Source: CAVWDI01 sp046259385 (GTDB lineage Bacteria; Chloroflexota; Anaerolineae; Anaerolineales; UBA4823). Taken from it: 64,000 bases of DNA. How positions within the stretch are numbered: the stretch's first letter is position 1; the number at the start of each line of letters is the position of its first letter. The translations under genes were made by a program, and so were the position numbers. Below the pieces are notes generated by a model, which had not been told where the DNA came from, did no database searches, and saw nothing but the letters and a program-made list of their open reading frames with translations. Of the stretch, positions 54,657 to 63,670 are shown one piece after another. The stretch spans positions 1 to 64,000 of the forward strand of contig JBJYWI010000157.1 of assembly GCA_046259385.1 (NCBI GenBank). Direction: 5' to 3'.

Positions 54657-54763
54657 CGGGAAAGCGATTGTCAATTTGTTAATTTTTAATCTAAATAAAC
54701 GCTAAAAAACCAATCTGATAGTTCTTGATAGTTACTTATTCATATACTTTAGGTCACATTAGC

Positions 54764-54783
54764 GGTATTTATAGGTATTTATA
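54764..54783 (+). repeat. Tandem direct repeat of 10 bases
   Basis: GGTATTTATA is present twice in a row, 28 bases before the DUF35 gene; it is part of an A/T-rich region that could be a promoter. Seen directly; function unknown. Confidence 0.7.
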
Positions 54784-54811
54784 AAAAATAACGAATTAGG
54801 AGATGTAGTTA

Positions 54812-55222
54812 ATGGAAATCCCAAGCCATTGGCGATTGAAGCGACAGAGGTACGGGCTTGTTGGGGAAGTCTGCCCTCATTGCAGTGCAAAGCTGTTCCC
54901 GCCGCGCGATATATGTCCTGAATGCGGTAAAGAAGCGAAGAATCTGTACAATTTCAGCGGTAAAGGTGAGGTTTATTCTTATACCACTGTCTATGAAGCG
55001 CCTGCAGGATACGAGGAATACGCACCCTACATGATTGCGCTGGTAAAACTTGAAGAAGGTCCATTGGTTACAGCTCAATTGACCGATGTTGGCGAGAGCA
55101 AGGTTGAGATCGGCACTCCGGTGGAGATGGTGACCCGCCGTCTGCGTCAGGATGGGGATGAGCGCGGTATGCTGGTTTATGGCTATAAGTTCAGACCATT
55201 ATTGGAACAACAGCCTGCATAG
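54812..55222 (+). CDS. DUF35 Zn-ribbon/OB-fold protein of the HMGS-thiolase complex
   Basis: 136 aa. N-terminal rubredoxin-like zinc ribbon: CPHCSAKLFPPRDICPEC. The OB-fold follows with GKGEVYSYTTVYEAPAGYEEY. In Methanothermococcus the DUF35 protein joins thiolase and HMGS into one complex and holds the shared CoA pocket. Here it is the last of the three genes in the same order as in archaea. It is followed by a strong terminator. Confidence 0.93.
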   Translation: MEIPSHWRLKRQRYGLVGEVCPHCSAKLFPPRDICPECGKEAKNLYNFSGKGEVYSYTTVYEAPAGYEEYAPYMIALVKLEEGPLVTAQLTDVGESKVEIGTPVEMVTRRLRQDGDERGMLVYGYKFRPLLEQQPA

Positions 55223-55245
55223 AGAATTCTAATTGAGAATCAGAT

Positions 55246-55279
55246 GCCCTCAGGAAGGCGTTCCTGGAGGGCTTTTTTT
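55246..55279 (+). terminator. Rho-independent terminator of the mevalonate gene set
   Basis: GCCCTCAGGAA (55246-55256) pairs with TTCCTGGAGGGC (55261-55272) with one bulged base, followed by seven T. Confidence 0.93.
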
Positions 55280-55280
55280 A

Positions 55281-55718
55281 TTATGTTTCAAACTCTTGAG
55301 GGAAAGGTTTCGGCAGGAAGGATGGGATTAGGTTTAACTCAATATTGATAACCTCTGAGTAAGATGGGCAGAATAGATGTTTCCAGTCGTGATAACCATC
55401 TGCTTCCACCAGAACAGAAGAACACTTTCCCCCCGGGATGGGGAATCTGGCAGGGGGTTTAATGCTCAAGTAAACATCTGCCTCTACTTCTCTCGAAGAA
55501 CTTTCTGCCGGTCTGATTGTTATATCCACATCTTTTATAGATAATTTTGTGTTTATATCGAACACACCTGCAATTTGCAGTGTGGCGTTATCGCGGTTGA
55601 ACTTGAGAAGGGCTGCGAGTAAGCCAGCAAGTGTGATTAACGCAACCAGTCTTATCAGGCACTTTGATAGTTCGGATGTTTTTTCGTTCGATTCTTCGAA
55701 GGTCTGGAATTCTTCCAT
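55281..55718 (-). CDS. Single-pass membrane-anchored protein of unknown function
   Basis: 145 aa. A short cytosolic N-terminus with acidic residues is followed by one hydrophobic helix (CLIRLVALITLAGLLAALL) and a C-terminal all-beta segment with two Cys (GGKCSSVLVEADGYHDW and LFCPSY), possibly PEGA- or carboxypeptidase-regulatory-like. The family is not recognised. Confidence 0.65.
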   Translation of the reverse strand: MEEFQTFEESNEKTSELSKCLIRLVALITLAGLLAALLKFNRDNATLQIAGVFDINTKLSIKDVDITIRPAESSSREVEADVYLSIKPPARFPIPGGKCSSVLVEADGYHDWKHLFCPSYSEVINIELNLIPSFLPKPFPQEFET

Positions 55719-55772
55719 TTGAGGAACGGAGTTATTACACTTTTTAATATTTCCTGTTCAGCCTAGTTTAGT

Positions 55773-58418
55773 TCAACGCGCGTTCAGAATACCAGCGGGA
55801 TCCCACATATTCTTCAGGCTGCGCATTAATTGAATGCTTGCTGGTTTATACCCCCAATAGTCTGATTTAATGAACCCCAGCTGACTTGCGGGTATTCTCT
55901 TAACATAACCATTATGCATGTTAATAAATTGGATTATTGAATCTGAAAGAGTCGGCGCCTCCAAATAACACATACCATTAGGTAGGTCGAGGATCAAATC
56001 CGCCAACCCCATTTCCTCCATATTTTCATTTATGAATTGAGTTAAATCCTTTGGTGGAATTCCAATCTGAAAAATTACTCCATCTCCCAAGGGAAGGGGA
56101 GGTATATCCCGATCATTTCGGAATAAACTGTTTTTCGCCTTCTTCGTTTTCGTCTTGATCCAGTTTCCCCAGATTTCTGTCCCGGATGACCATTCAACAT
56201 GTTCATATTCAGTGATATCGAAGCGGTTGATAATATCATTTACCTGCTCGAATTCACTAGTCACATCTTCGGGATAACCTTCGGCGGTATATGTAAGGCG
56301 GAAAGTTGGATCCTGGTTTTCAGAAGAAACCATGCGGATTATCAGGGATGATGCAACCAGACAAACCCGGTTAAGTAGACCACCGATCTCGAGCGCTAGG
56401 TTAAGGGTATCAACTGCCATATTCAGGCTCACCCTGGTGCGCGGTGTTGATACCAGTTTAAATGTAACTTCAGAGATAAATCCCAGCGCTCCTGCAGAAC
56501 CTATAAAAAGTTTTGTCATGTCATATCCAGCCACATTTTTCACAACTGGGCGGCCGGTTCTTATCTTTCTGCCATCTGGAAGGATGACTTCCAACCCAAG
56601 CACAAGATCGCGCACTCCTCCGTATCGCGTCCGTAAAGGAGCGTTGAAATTGGAGGATACAATGCCTCCTATAGTGGAATCCTCCCAGGGAGTAAAGAGA
56701 GGGACCCAGACCCCGAATTCCTCAAGTTGTTCTTGAAGCAGGTTTAGTCTCAATCCTGCGCCAGCAGTTACATATAAGTCATCAATGGAAAGTTTATGAA
56801 TGCTGGTCAAGTGCTCAGTGGAAATATAATGATCAACCCCGTCAGGTTGCCTGGATTTCGTGCCTCCACCGAGTATATGAAGTGGAGTTTTTTGATGGTT
56901 AGCTTTCTTTATAAACGATCTGGCTTCGGATGTTGAATAAGGTCTGGAAACTGGTGCCAGACTGCCTTCGAATATTTGCGTTTCCTCCAATTTTTGTAAT
57001 TCTGTGTCTCCATCTTCTGGGAAGATTTTACCCGGATTCAGAATTCCTTCCGGGTCAAACAGGCGTTTAAGTTCCTTCATCGCCTTTAATTCATCTTCGC
57101 TGTACATAAGCGGCATATATTCCTTTTTTTCAAGACCAACACCGTGTTCACCTGTGATGGTGCCTTTGCTTTCAACACATAACTCCATTATCTCCCTGCC
57201 GGCCCGGTGGATTCTTTTCATCAGGTCTTGATTGTCCGGATCATCTATTAGCAGAAATGGGTGCAGATTACCATCACCTGCATGGAATACATAAGCTACT
57301 CTTAATTCGAGTCGTGAACAGATCTGGTTTATGCTTTCCAGCATTTCAGCCAGATTACTGCGCGGCACGGTGCCGTCTAATGTTAGATATGCCCGGGCCA
57401 GGCGCGCCATTGCTCCTGCCGCGTTTTTTCGACCATACCATATTTTCTCCCTTTCTGTTTCTGTTTGCGCAATTCTTATCTCCAAGGCAGATGACTCACG
57501 GAGGGATTTACTGATCTCCTCAACCTGGGGGGATAAAGCTTCTTTAAAACCATCTACTTCAATGATTAGTGCCGCTCCAGCATCAACCGGTAGCCCTGCC
57601 TGGGCGAATTCTTCAATCATTTTCATCATTTGCTGGTCCATAAATTCGAGTGTTGCTGGGACAAGCCCGATTGTGATCAACTTAGAAACAGCCTCTCCAG
57701 CCAGGGCTACAGTGTCAAAGGATGCCATTAATGTTCTAACCCCCGGGGGATTCCGAATCAGGCGCAGGTCAGCTTTTGTAATTATTCCAAGTGTCCCCTC
57801 ACTTCCGGTGATCAGACCACAAAAGTCGAATCCCGGGTAATCGAGCGCTTTCCCGCCGAATTGAATTACTTCACCGCTTGCAGTTACCACCTCGAGACCG
57901 GTTACGTAGTTGGTGGTGACCCCATATTTAAAACAGTGTGGACCGCCTGCATTAACAGATATGTTGCCACCAATGGTAGAAACGCGCCCGCTTGCCGGGT
58001 CAGGAGGGTAATACAAACCATCTTGCTTTACGATTTTATCCAGATCAAGATTAACCAGACCAGGCTGCACGGTTGCGCTTCTGCCAAGAGGGTCTAATTC
58101 AAGAAGCTTATTCATGTGCGAAAAGTGCAGTATCACACCACCTTTTATCGCAACCGCACCTCCGGCTAAACCAGTACCGGCTCCGCGTGCTGTAAGCGGT
58201 ATTCGATATTTAAGCGCCCAGGATGCGATCAGGCTGACTTCCTCGGTCGATTCTGGCAGTATCACTACTTCAGGCATGCCTCTCTCCAGCGCAGCGTCAA
58301 TCTCATAAGTAACAAGTTCCCCTGGCTGGGTAAATATTCGCTCAGGGTTGATTTTCTGTTCTAACTCGAGAATGCTTGAGATAATTTCCTTGGATTTCAT
58401 CTCTTTACATAATCCCAT
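55773..58418 (-). CDS. GlcD-GlcE fusion: FAD-linked glycolate/lactate-type oxidase
   Basis: 881 aa. Residues about 1-480 are a complete GlcD (FAD-binding type 4, VAO fold): ARGAGTGLAGGAV, VSTIGGNISVNAGG, GSEGTLGIITKADL and GEHGVGLEKKEYM. Residues about 490-881 hold a GlcE-like second FAD-binding domain: GGGTKSRQPDG and IGGIVSSNFNAPLR. In E. coli these are two subunits. The gene overlaps the glcF stop by 14 bases if the first ATG (58418) is used; an ATG at 58400 would give a 4-base gap. Substrate (glycolate, D-lactate, or other 2-hydroxyacid) is not fixed. Confidence 0.9.
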   Translation of the reverse strand: MGLCKEMKSKEIISSILELEQKINPERIFTQPGELVTYEIDAALERGMPEVVILPESTEEVSLIASWALKYRIPLTARGAGTGLAGGAVAIKGGVILHFSHMNKLLELDPLGRSATVQPGLVNLDLDKIVKQDGLYYPPDPASGRVSTIGGNISVNAGGPHCFKYGVTTNYVTGLEVVTASGEVIQFGGKALDYPGFDFCGLITGSEGTLGIITKADLRLIRNPPGVRTLMASFDTVALAGEAVSKLITIGLVPATLEFMDQQMMKMIEEFAQAGLPVDAGAALIIEVDGFKEALSPQVEEISKSLRESSALEIRIAQTETEREKIWYGRKNAAGAMARLARAYLTLDGTVPRSNLAEMLESINQICSRLELRVAYVFHAGDGNLHPFLLIDDPDNQDLMKRIHRAGREIMELCVESKGTITGEHGVGLEKKEYMPLMYSEDELKAMKELKRLFDPEGILNPGKIFPEDGDTELQKLEETQIFEGSLAPVSRPYSTSEARSFIKKANHQKTPLHILGGGTKSRQPDGVDHYISTEHLTSIHKLSIDDLYVTAGAGLRLNLLQEQLEEFGVWVPLFTPWEDSTIGGIVSSNFNAPLRTRYGGVRDLVLGLEVILPDGRKIRTGRPVVKNVAGYDMTKLFIGSAGALGFISEVTFKLVSTPRTRVSLNMAVDTLNLALEIGGLLNRVCLVASSLIIRMVSSENQDPTFRLTYTAEGYPEDVTSEFEQVNDIINRFDITEYEHVEWSSGTEIWGNWIKTKTKKAKNSLFRNDRDIPPLPLGDGVIFQIGIPPKDLTQFINENMEEMGLADLILDLPNGMCYLEAPTLSDSIIQFINMHNGYVKRIPASQLGFIKSDYWGYKPASIQLMRSLKNMWDPAGILNAR

Positions 58419-59715
58419 TTTCCTGCTTGCTGTATGACCATTCCAGAACTTCGGCGACGTGCATTACTTTGATGTCAAGTCCTACTTTACGGATTCCAGC
58501 GATAAGCTGCAACTGGCAGCCTGTATTTGAGGTTACCACCAGTTCTGCTCCTGTGGCTTTTATATCTTTTAATTTTGCTTCGAGGATTCTCCCAGCGGTG
58601 TCAATTTGGGTGAGGTTGTAAACGCCTGCGCTGCCGCAGCACAGATCGGGATTTGAAAGTTCAACAAGCACAAGCCCTGGAATTTGCTGCAGCAATTCGC
58701 GCGGTTGTTCAACTACTTTCTGGCTGTGACGCAGGTGGCATGAGTCAGAGTAGGTTGCCCGGATCCGGATTTCTCCTGCAGGTGGCGTATTTAAATTTTC
58801 TACCAGGAATTCATTGATATCCATTACCTTACTGGAAAATGCCTGTGCTTTACGGCTATAAGCTGAGTCATCTTTCAATAGGTGGGGGTATTCTTTCAGC
58901 GCTGCACCGCACCCGCCAGCGTTGTTGATAATCGCAACGTAACTGTTTTTATTGTTAAGGAATATATCAATGTTCTTACGGGCCAGTTTTTTAGCGAATT
59001 CCAGGTCGCCCAGATGGGCGTGGGCTGCACCGCAGCAAGTTTGATCTTCAGGAGTGTATACATCGTATCCATTCCTTCTGAGTAGGTTAATCGTTGCCTG
59101 ATTGACCCGGGGTAGAAATCCTTCTTGTATACATCCTGTAAAAAAAAGTACATCTCCTTTTTTATTCCCATAGGCAGGGGCAAAATCATTGACCTGGTTG
59201 GATGGATTTATAAGTTCTGGGAGTATCGCTTCCATTGCCTCTATTGATTTGGGGAGCAATGAGTATTTCCGAATGATTTTTTGCATTCCGCTGGTCTGAT
59301 AAAGGTAAAGAAACCTTGCAAGCAGCTTTATCCGGCTCGGGTGGGGCATAACCTGTTTTGTGCCTGCCCAACGTGTGATCCTCTCCAGGAAACCTGCTGA
59401 GCGGTTTGCTTCGACCACATATCTGGCGCTTTCAATTAATTCGCCGTATTTGACGCCGGAAGGACAGGCAGTCTCACAGGCGCGGCATGCCAGGCAGAGC
59501 GTGATATGGCGCTCAAAACTGTTGAAAAATAGTTCCGGCTCAAATTTGTTTTCCAGACCCGCTCGCATAAGAGCTATCCGGCCGCGCGGCGAATCCATCT
59601 CTGTGCCCAGCACATTGTATGTAGGACATGACTGAAGGCACATCCCGCAGTGGATGCACTGATTCAGAGCGCTGACGAATTGTGGCGAGTCTAGAAATTG
59701 TGGATCTTTGATCAT
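58405..59715 (-). CDS. glcF: Glycolate oxidase iron-sulfur subunit (GlcF-like)
   Basis: 436 aa. Two [4Fe-4S] motifs, CIHCGMCLQSCP and CLACRACETACP, precede two CCG domains, including TCCGAAHAHLGD and LCCGSAGVYN, as in GlcF/LldE-type proteins. It passes electrons from the flavin subunits to the respiratory chain or another acceptor. It is the upstream gene of the pair with the GlcD-GlcE fusion. Confidence 0.92.
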   Translation of the reverse strand: MIKDPQFLDSPQFVSALNQCIHCGMCLQSCPTYNVLGTEMDSPRGRIALMRAGLENKFEPELFFNSFERHITLCLACRACETACPSGVKYGELIESARYVVEANRSAGFLERITRWAGTKQVMPHPSRIKLLARFLYLYQTSGMQKIIRKYSLLPKSIEAMEAILPELINPSNQVNDFAPAYGNKKGDVLFFTGCIQEGFLPRVNQATINLLRRNGYDVYTPEDQTCCGAAHAHLGDLEFAKKLARKNIDIFLNNKNSYVAIINNAGGCGAALKEYPHLLKDDSAYSRKAQAFSSKVMDINEFLVENLNTPPAGEIRIRATYSDSCHLRHSQKVVEQPRELLQQIPGLVLVELSNPDLCCGSAGVYNLTQIDTAGRILEAKLKDIKATGAELVVTSNTGCQLQLIAGIRKVGLDIKVMHVAEVLEWSYSKQENGIM

Positions 59716-59760
59716 AAGGTGAGATATTCGGAAAGATGGACCAAAATGGAATTCAAGAAA

Positions 59761-60678
59761 TTATTTTTTAAATAAAAATTCCGATTGGGAGAGAAGCATA
59801 CCAGCGAATATTATCACACATCCCAGTATCTGGATCCCGGTGAGGTATTCATCCAACAATATCCAACCAAATAAAGCCGCAAAAATTGCCTCTGCGCTGA
59901 GGATAATCGCTGCATCAGCAGGTGGTGCGATTTTCTGGCTGGCAGCTTGAAGGGTGTAACCGATCCCGACTGAGATTACACCGGTAAACAACAGCACCTG
60001 CCATGCTTGCAGCATATCTGCAAGAGTTTTACCTTCGATGAGCATCCCGCCTGAGATACTGAAAGCTGCACAAACAAGATACTGTCCGATAACAAATAGG
60101 AGCACATCAATTTTGAGCACAATCCAGCCGATAAGGATTACATGGCACGCGAAAATCAAAGCGCTTATCAACACCAGCAGGTCGCCGATATTTAGCCCCG
60201 CCACGCCGCCTGAACTGAGCAAGTAAAGACCGCAAAGAGCAAATCCTGCTGAAATCCATATGATCGTTCGCGGACTCTGGCGAAATGCAACTGCTAGTAT
60301 CAACGGGATAAATATGACATAAAGACCGGTAATAAATCCGGCATTCCCGGCTGTTGTATATAACAGGCCGGTTTGCTGAAAAGCCGCGCCTGCAAAGAGT
60401 AAAATTCCAGCCAGAACAACACTCAATAGGACTTTCCGATTTTTCCAGGTTAAGTCTTGTCGGCGTGTACTCCCGGTTATCGTTAATGGTATCAGAACCA
60501 GCGCTCCGAGCAGAAACCGGATTCCATTAAACAGGAATACCCCTACCTGGGGGGCGGAATACCTTTGGACCACAAACGCCAACCCCCAGATAAGTGTAAC
60601 GAACAGCAGGGCAAAGTCAGCCTTTAATCGCTGCTGTAGGCTGGATTTGGAATTAAACAGATTTTCACCGGTGCCCAT
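59761..60678 (-). CDS. EamA-family (DMT) transporter
   Basis: 305 aa with ten membrane segments in two EamA repeats. The first opens with FALLFVTLIWGLAFVVQRY, and the second ends in GWILLDEYLTGIQILGCVIIF. The substrate is unknown. It is encoded 45 bases upstream of glcF on the same strand and could be co-transcribed. Confidence 0.88.
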   Translation of the reverse strand: MGTGENLFNSKSSLQQRLKADFALLFVTLIWGLAFVVQRYSAPQVGVFLFNGIRFLLGALVLIPLTITGSTRRQDLTWKNRKVLLSVVLAGILLFAGAAFQQTGLLYTTAGNAGFITGLYVIFIPLILAVAFRQSPRTIIWISAGFALCGLYLLSSGGVAGLNIGDLLVLISALIFACHVILIGWIVLKIDVLLFVIGQYLVCAAFSISGGMLIEGKTLADMLQAWQVLLFTGVISVGIGYTLQAASQKIAPPADAAIILSAEAIFAALFGWILLDEYLTGIQILGCVIIFAGMLLSQSEFLFKK

Positions 60679-60792
60679 GGTTTACCATTTAATAAAATTC
60701 TTGCTTCTAAAGAATACAATAAACCTTACAAACAATTGCGATAGTATAATCCCTTCTGTTTATCAAACATAATTATTATTGAGCGGAGATAA

Positions 60793-61974
60793 ATGAGAAT
60801 CTATAATTTTGATGAACCGCCGAATCGCCTGGGCAGCGATTGTCTGAAATGGGATGTGTACGGTCCGGCAGTTATCCCTTTGTGGGTTGCGGACATGGAC
60901 TTCGTGTCACCCGAGCCGGTAATTAAGGCTTTAACAGAAAAGGTTGAACACGGCGTGTTTGGGTATCCTTCCGGGATAATGGGGGAGCCCAGTGAACTGC
61001 CAGAGCTTCGCAGTGCAATTATTGGCAGGATGGCTGACCGTTACAATTGGGAAATCAAACCTGAAGATATTCTCTTCATTCCTGGGGTGGTTACAGGATT
61101 TAACCTGGCAAACCATGCATTCGTCCCCGATGGACATGGAGTTCTAATACAAACTCCGGTTTACCCTCCCATATTAAAGTCTGCAGAGACAACCGGGAAA
61201 TTGTATCAGGCAATGGAGCTGGATAGAAATGAGGATGGTTTATATGGGGTTGATTGGGGTGCAATGGAGGAGAGCATAACCGCAAATACAAGGGTTTTTA
61301 TTCTGTGCAATCCACATAATCCAGTTGGAAAAGTATTTTCAAGGGCGGAGCTGGAACGCACAGCGGAATTATGTTTGAGGAAGGGTGTGTTAATCTGTTC
61401 AGATGAAATCCACTGCGACCTTATTTTTGAAGGATATAAACATATCCCAATCGCTTCTATTGACAGGGAGGTTGCTCAATCCACAATCACTCTCATGGCG
61501 CCAAGTAAAACATATAATATTGCAGGGTTGCAATGCTCCTTTGCCATTATTCAGAACGAAAATTTACGAAAGTGCTTCACAGAGGCACGCAGAGGAATCG
61601 TGCCCTGGGTTAATATGATGGGACTGGTAGCTGCAGAAGCTGCTTATATCGATGGAGAGGAGTGGTTTCAACAGGTGATGGATTATCTCTCCGCTAACAG
61701 GGATTACCTTTTAGATTTCTTTAAATCCGAATTACCCGGCGTTTCTATGGCAGAACCCCAGGGGACTTACCTGGGGTGGTTGGATTGCAGGTATGCTGGT
61801 TTACCTGAAAATCCTTATGAATTTTTTCTCAAAAAAGCGCGCGTCGCCTTTAATAATGGAGTTTCTTTTGGGAAAGGTGGGGAAGGATTCCTGAGGATAA
61901 ATTTTGCCTGTTCAAGATACTTGCTCGAAAAGGCAATGGGCAGGATGAAAAGAGCCTTCGAGCGGATTTCTTGA
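60793..61974 (+). CDS. MalY/PatB-type PLP C-S lyase
   Basis: 393 aa class I/II aminotransferase fold. MalY-type markers are VADMDF near residue 33, CNPHNPVGK, CSDEIHCDL, and PLP Lys in APSKTYNIAG. Members cleave cystathionine or cysteine-like C-S bonds to pyruvate, ammonia and thiol; E. coli MalY also represses maltose genes. ATG 60793 follows GGAG by 6 bases. It is a single gene. Confidence 0.9.
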   Translation: MRIYNFDEPPNRLGSDCLKWDVYGPAVIPLWVADMDFVSPEPVIKALTEKVEHGVFGYPSGIMGEPSELPELRSAIIGRMADRYNWEIKPEDILFIPGVVTGFNLANHAFVPDGHGVLIQTPVYPPILKSAETTGKLYQAMELDRNEDGLYGVDWGAMEESITANTRVFILCNPHNPVGKVFSRAELERTAELCLRKGVLICSDEIHCDLIFEGYKHIPIASIDREVAQSTITLMAPSKTYNIAGLQCSFAIIQNENLRKCFTEARRGIVPWVNMMGLVAAEAAYIDGEEWFQQVMDYLSANRDYLLDFFKSELPGVSMAEPQGTYLGWLDCRYAGLPENPYEFFLKKARVAFNNGVSFGKGGEGFLRINFACSRYLLEKAMGRMKRAFERIS

Positions 61975-62085
61975 ATAGTATATATCAAAATTCCTGCTGT
62001 TCTTCCATTTATACCCGAACCTAACCGGAATTCCAGTCTGGATTCTGGTATAAAGATTGCATCCAATTCGCACAAGGAGCAAGAT

Positions 62086-62772
62086 ATGGTCAAGAAACGA
62101 GTATTGATGATTTTACTGGTTGGTATCTTAGTATTTGGTACAGCAGCCTGTACACGCTCACTCAGAAAACCAGTTCAGCAGGAGCCCTCTGCAACCCAAG
62201 CAGTGGAAACAAACCCGCAGGGCGAATCGGATGTTATGGAGCAGATCTATCTCTTTGCCACCCAAACTGCAATGGTAGAACAGGGGGTGACGTTAGTCAA
62301 CGAAACCCTCGATGAAATTCCCGCTGGCACTCCCATCCCTGAAACTACGGACTTGGTGGAAAGCCAGGAACCTGAATTGGAGGAATCCCAGGAACTGGAT
62401 CAGACCAGACAAGATGTTCCAACCGCAACTCCAGGCAAACCGGATTCTTACACACTCCAGAAGGGAGAATTTCCGTATTGTATCGCCAGGCGTTTTAATG
62501 TAAATCCCAATGAGCTTCTGCGGGTCAATAATCTGGCGAAGGATGTCACAATCCAACCCGGGACTACTTTGAGACTCCCCAGCAGTGACCGCGGGTATCC
62601 CGGCAGCCGGGAATTGCGGGACCATCCCACAACTTATACGGTCAAAGACGGAGATACGATTTTCTCAATTGCATGCATTTTCGGTGATGCCGATCCCAAT
62701 GCGATCGCCTATGCTAACAATCTGGTAGAACCCTATAAGCTTTCAGTTGGTCAAGAGTTGTATATCCCCTGA
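62086..62772 (+). CDS. LysM-domain lipoprotein
   Basis: 228 aa. A lipoprotein signal peptide with lipobox GTAAC (Cys near residue 22) is followed by a Thr/Glu/Pro-rich linker and two LysM domains: YTLQKGEFPYCIARRFN (about 125-170) and YTVKDGDTIFSIACIFG (about 185-228). It should bind peptidoglycan at the outer face of the membrane. The ATG follows AAGGAG by 7 bases. A terminator lies at 62798-62834. Confidence 0.92.
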   Translation: MVKKRVLMILLVGILVFGTAACTRSLRKPVQQEPSATQAVETNPQGESDVMEQIYLFATQTAMVEQGVTLVNETLDEIPAGTPIPETTDLVESQEPELEESQELDQTRQDVPTATPGKPDSYTLQKGEFPYCIARRFNVNPNELLRVNNLAKDVTIQPGTTLRLPSSDRGYPGSRELRDHPTTYTVKDGDTIFSIACIFGDADPNAIAYANNLVEPYKLSVGQELYIP

Positions 62773-62797
62773 ACTGGGATTAACAATTAATCATTCA

Positions 62798-62834
62798 AGG
62801 AGCAGCTGTGGTTATATTAGCTGCTCTTTATTGT
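62798..62834 (+). terminator. Rho-independent terminator of the LysM gene
   Basis: GAGCAGCT (62800-62807) pairs perfectly with AGCTGCTC (62819-62826), followed by a T-rich run. Confidence 0.85.
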
Positions 62835-62850
62835 TTACATGGAGGTTAGA

Positions 62851-63381
62851 ATGCCTTTTGAAGTGATTGAAACTCAAAATTTGTTTTCGGGCAAAGTTTT
62901 TAATGTTCGCCGGGATAAAGTGCGCAAAAAGGATGGAGGTGTTATGGAACTGGATGTTGTCGAACACCATGATTCAGTTACCATCCTGCCTCTAGATGAT
63001 GATGGGAATATCTGGTTTGTCAGCCAGTACCGCCATCCTGCTGGTGAATTTCTGCTGGAATTGCCCGCAGGAGTGATTGAAGTTGGTGAATCACAGGCAG
63101 AATGTGCAAATCGCGAAATCCAAGAAGAGATAGGTATGCGTGCAGGGAGGTTGGAGGAGGTGGGTGGATTTTACCTGGTGCCCGGTTATTCCACAGAGTT
63201 TATGCACATATTTTTGGCTCGCGATCTACATCCCAGCTCTCTGGAGGGGGATGAAGATGAAATTATTTTGGTTGAAAAAATATCCTTGGATAAGGCTTAC
63301 AGTATGGCAGAAACTGGGCTGATTAAAGATGTAAAATCTTTGGGAGCCTTGCTGCTTCTCAAACCGGTTTTATATAATTAA
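62851..63381 (+). CDS. Nudix hydrolase, ADP-ribose pyrophosphatase type
   Basis: 176 aa. The Nudix box is complete: GVIEVGESQAECANREIQEE followed by IGM (G-5x-E-7x-REUXEEXGU). The FLLELPAG segment before it and the VEVG-type flanks match ADP-ribose pyrophosphatases. It hydrolyses ADP-ribose or a related nucleoside diphosphate. ATG 62851 is chosen with GGAGG 5 bases upstream; an ATG at 62839 lies ahead of that site. Confidence 0.92.
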   Translation: MPFEVIETQNLFSGKVFNVRRDKVRKKDGGVMELDVVEHHDSVTILPLDDDGNIWFVSQYRHPAGEFLLELPAGVIEVGESQAECANREIQEEIGMRAGRLEEVGGFYLVPGYSTEFMHIFLARDLHPSSLEGDEDEIILVEKISLDKAYSMAETGLIKDVKSLGALLLLKPVLYN

Positions 63382-63659
63382 GTTTGAACCTGGTTAGTCT
63401 GAGTTTGACTGTTGCCCAGTGGAATTGAATTTTGAACAGAAGTGGGATTAAGGATTGAATTCAGCCATAAGATGGCTTTACGGTCGTATTCTAGCCGTCC
63501 GCATACATCGCATACATAAGCAGGGAAATTGGGGACCGTGATCAAATCGTCATCCAGCCAGGCGAAAAAGGTTATGTACTGAAGCTGGTGCACTCCTGTC
63601 TGGCATTCAATACATAAACCCTTTTTTCTTGTTGAAACTTGGCTGAATTGAGGGAACAT
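63378..63659 (-). CDS. Small protein with two CxxC motifs (YgiT zinc-finger-like)
   Basis: 93 aa. CIEC at about 16-19 and CDVC at about 50-53 (YVCDVCGRLEYD) are spaced like a YgiT-type zinc finger, and the tail is Gln/Thr/Asn-rich. It may be a transcription or translation-related small protein; no toxin gene is adjacent. It is convergent with the Nudix gene: the two stop codons share bases in TTAA at 63378-63381. Confidence 0.7.
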   Translation of the reverse strand: MFPQFSQVSTRKKGLCIECQTGVHQLQYITFFAWLDDDLITVPNFPAYVCDVCGRLEYDRKAILWLNSILNPTSVQNSIPLGNSQTQTNQVQT

Positions 63660-63670
63660 AATGTGATTTG

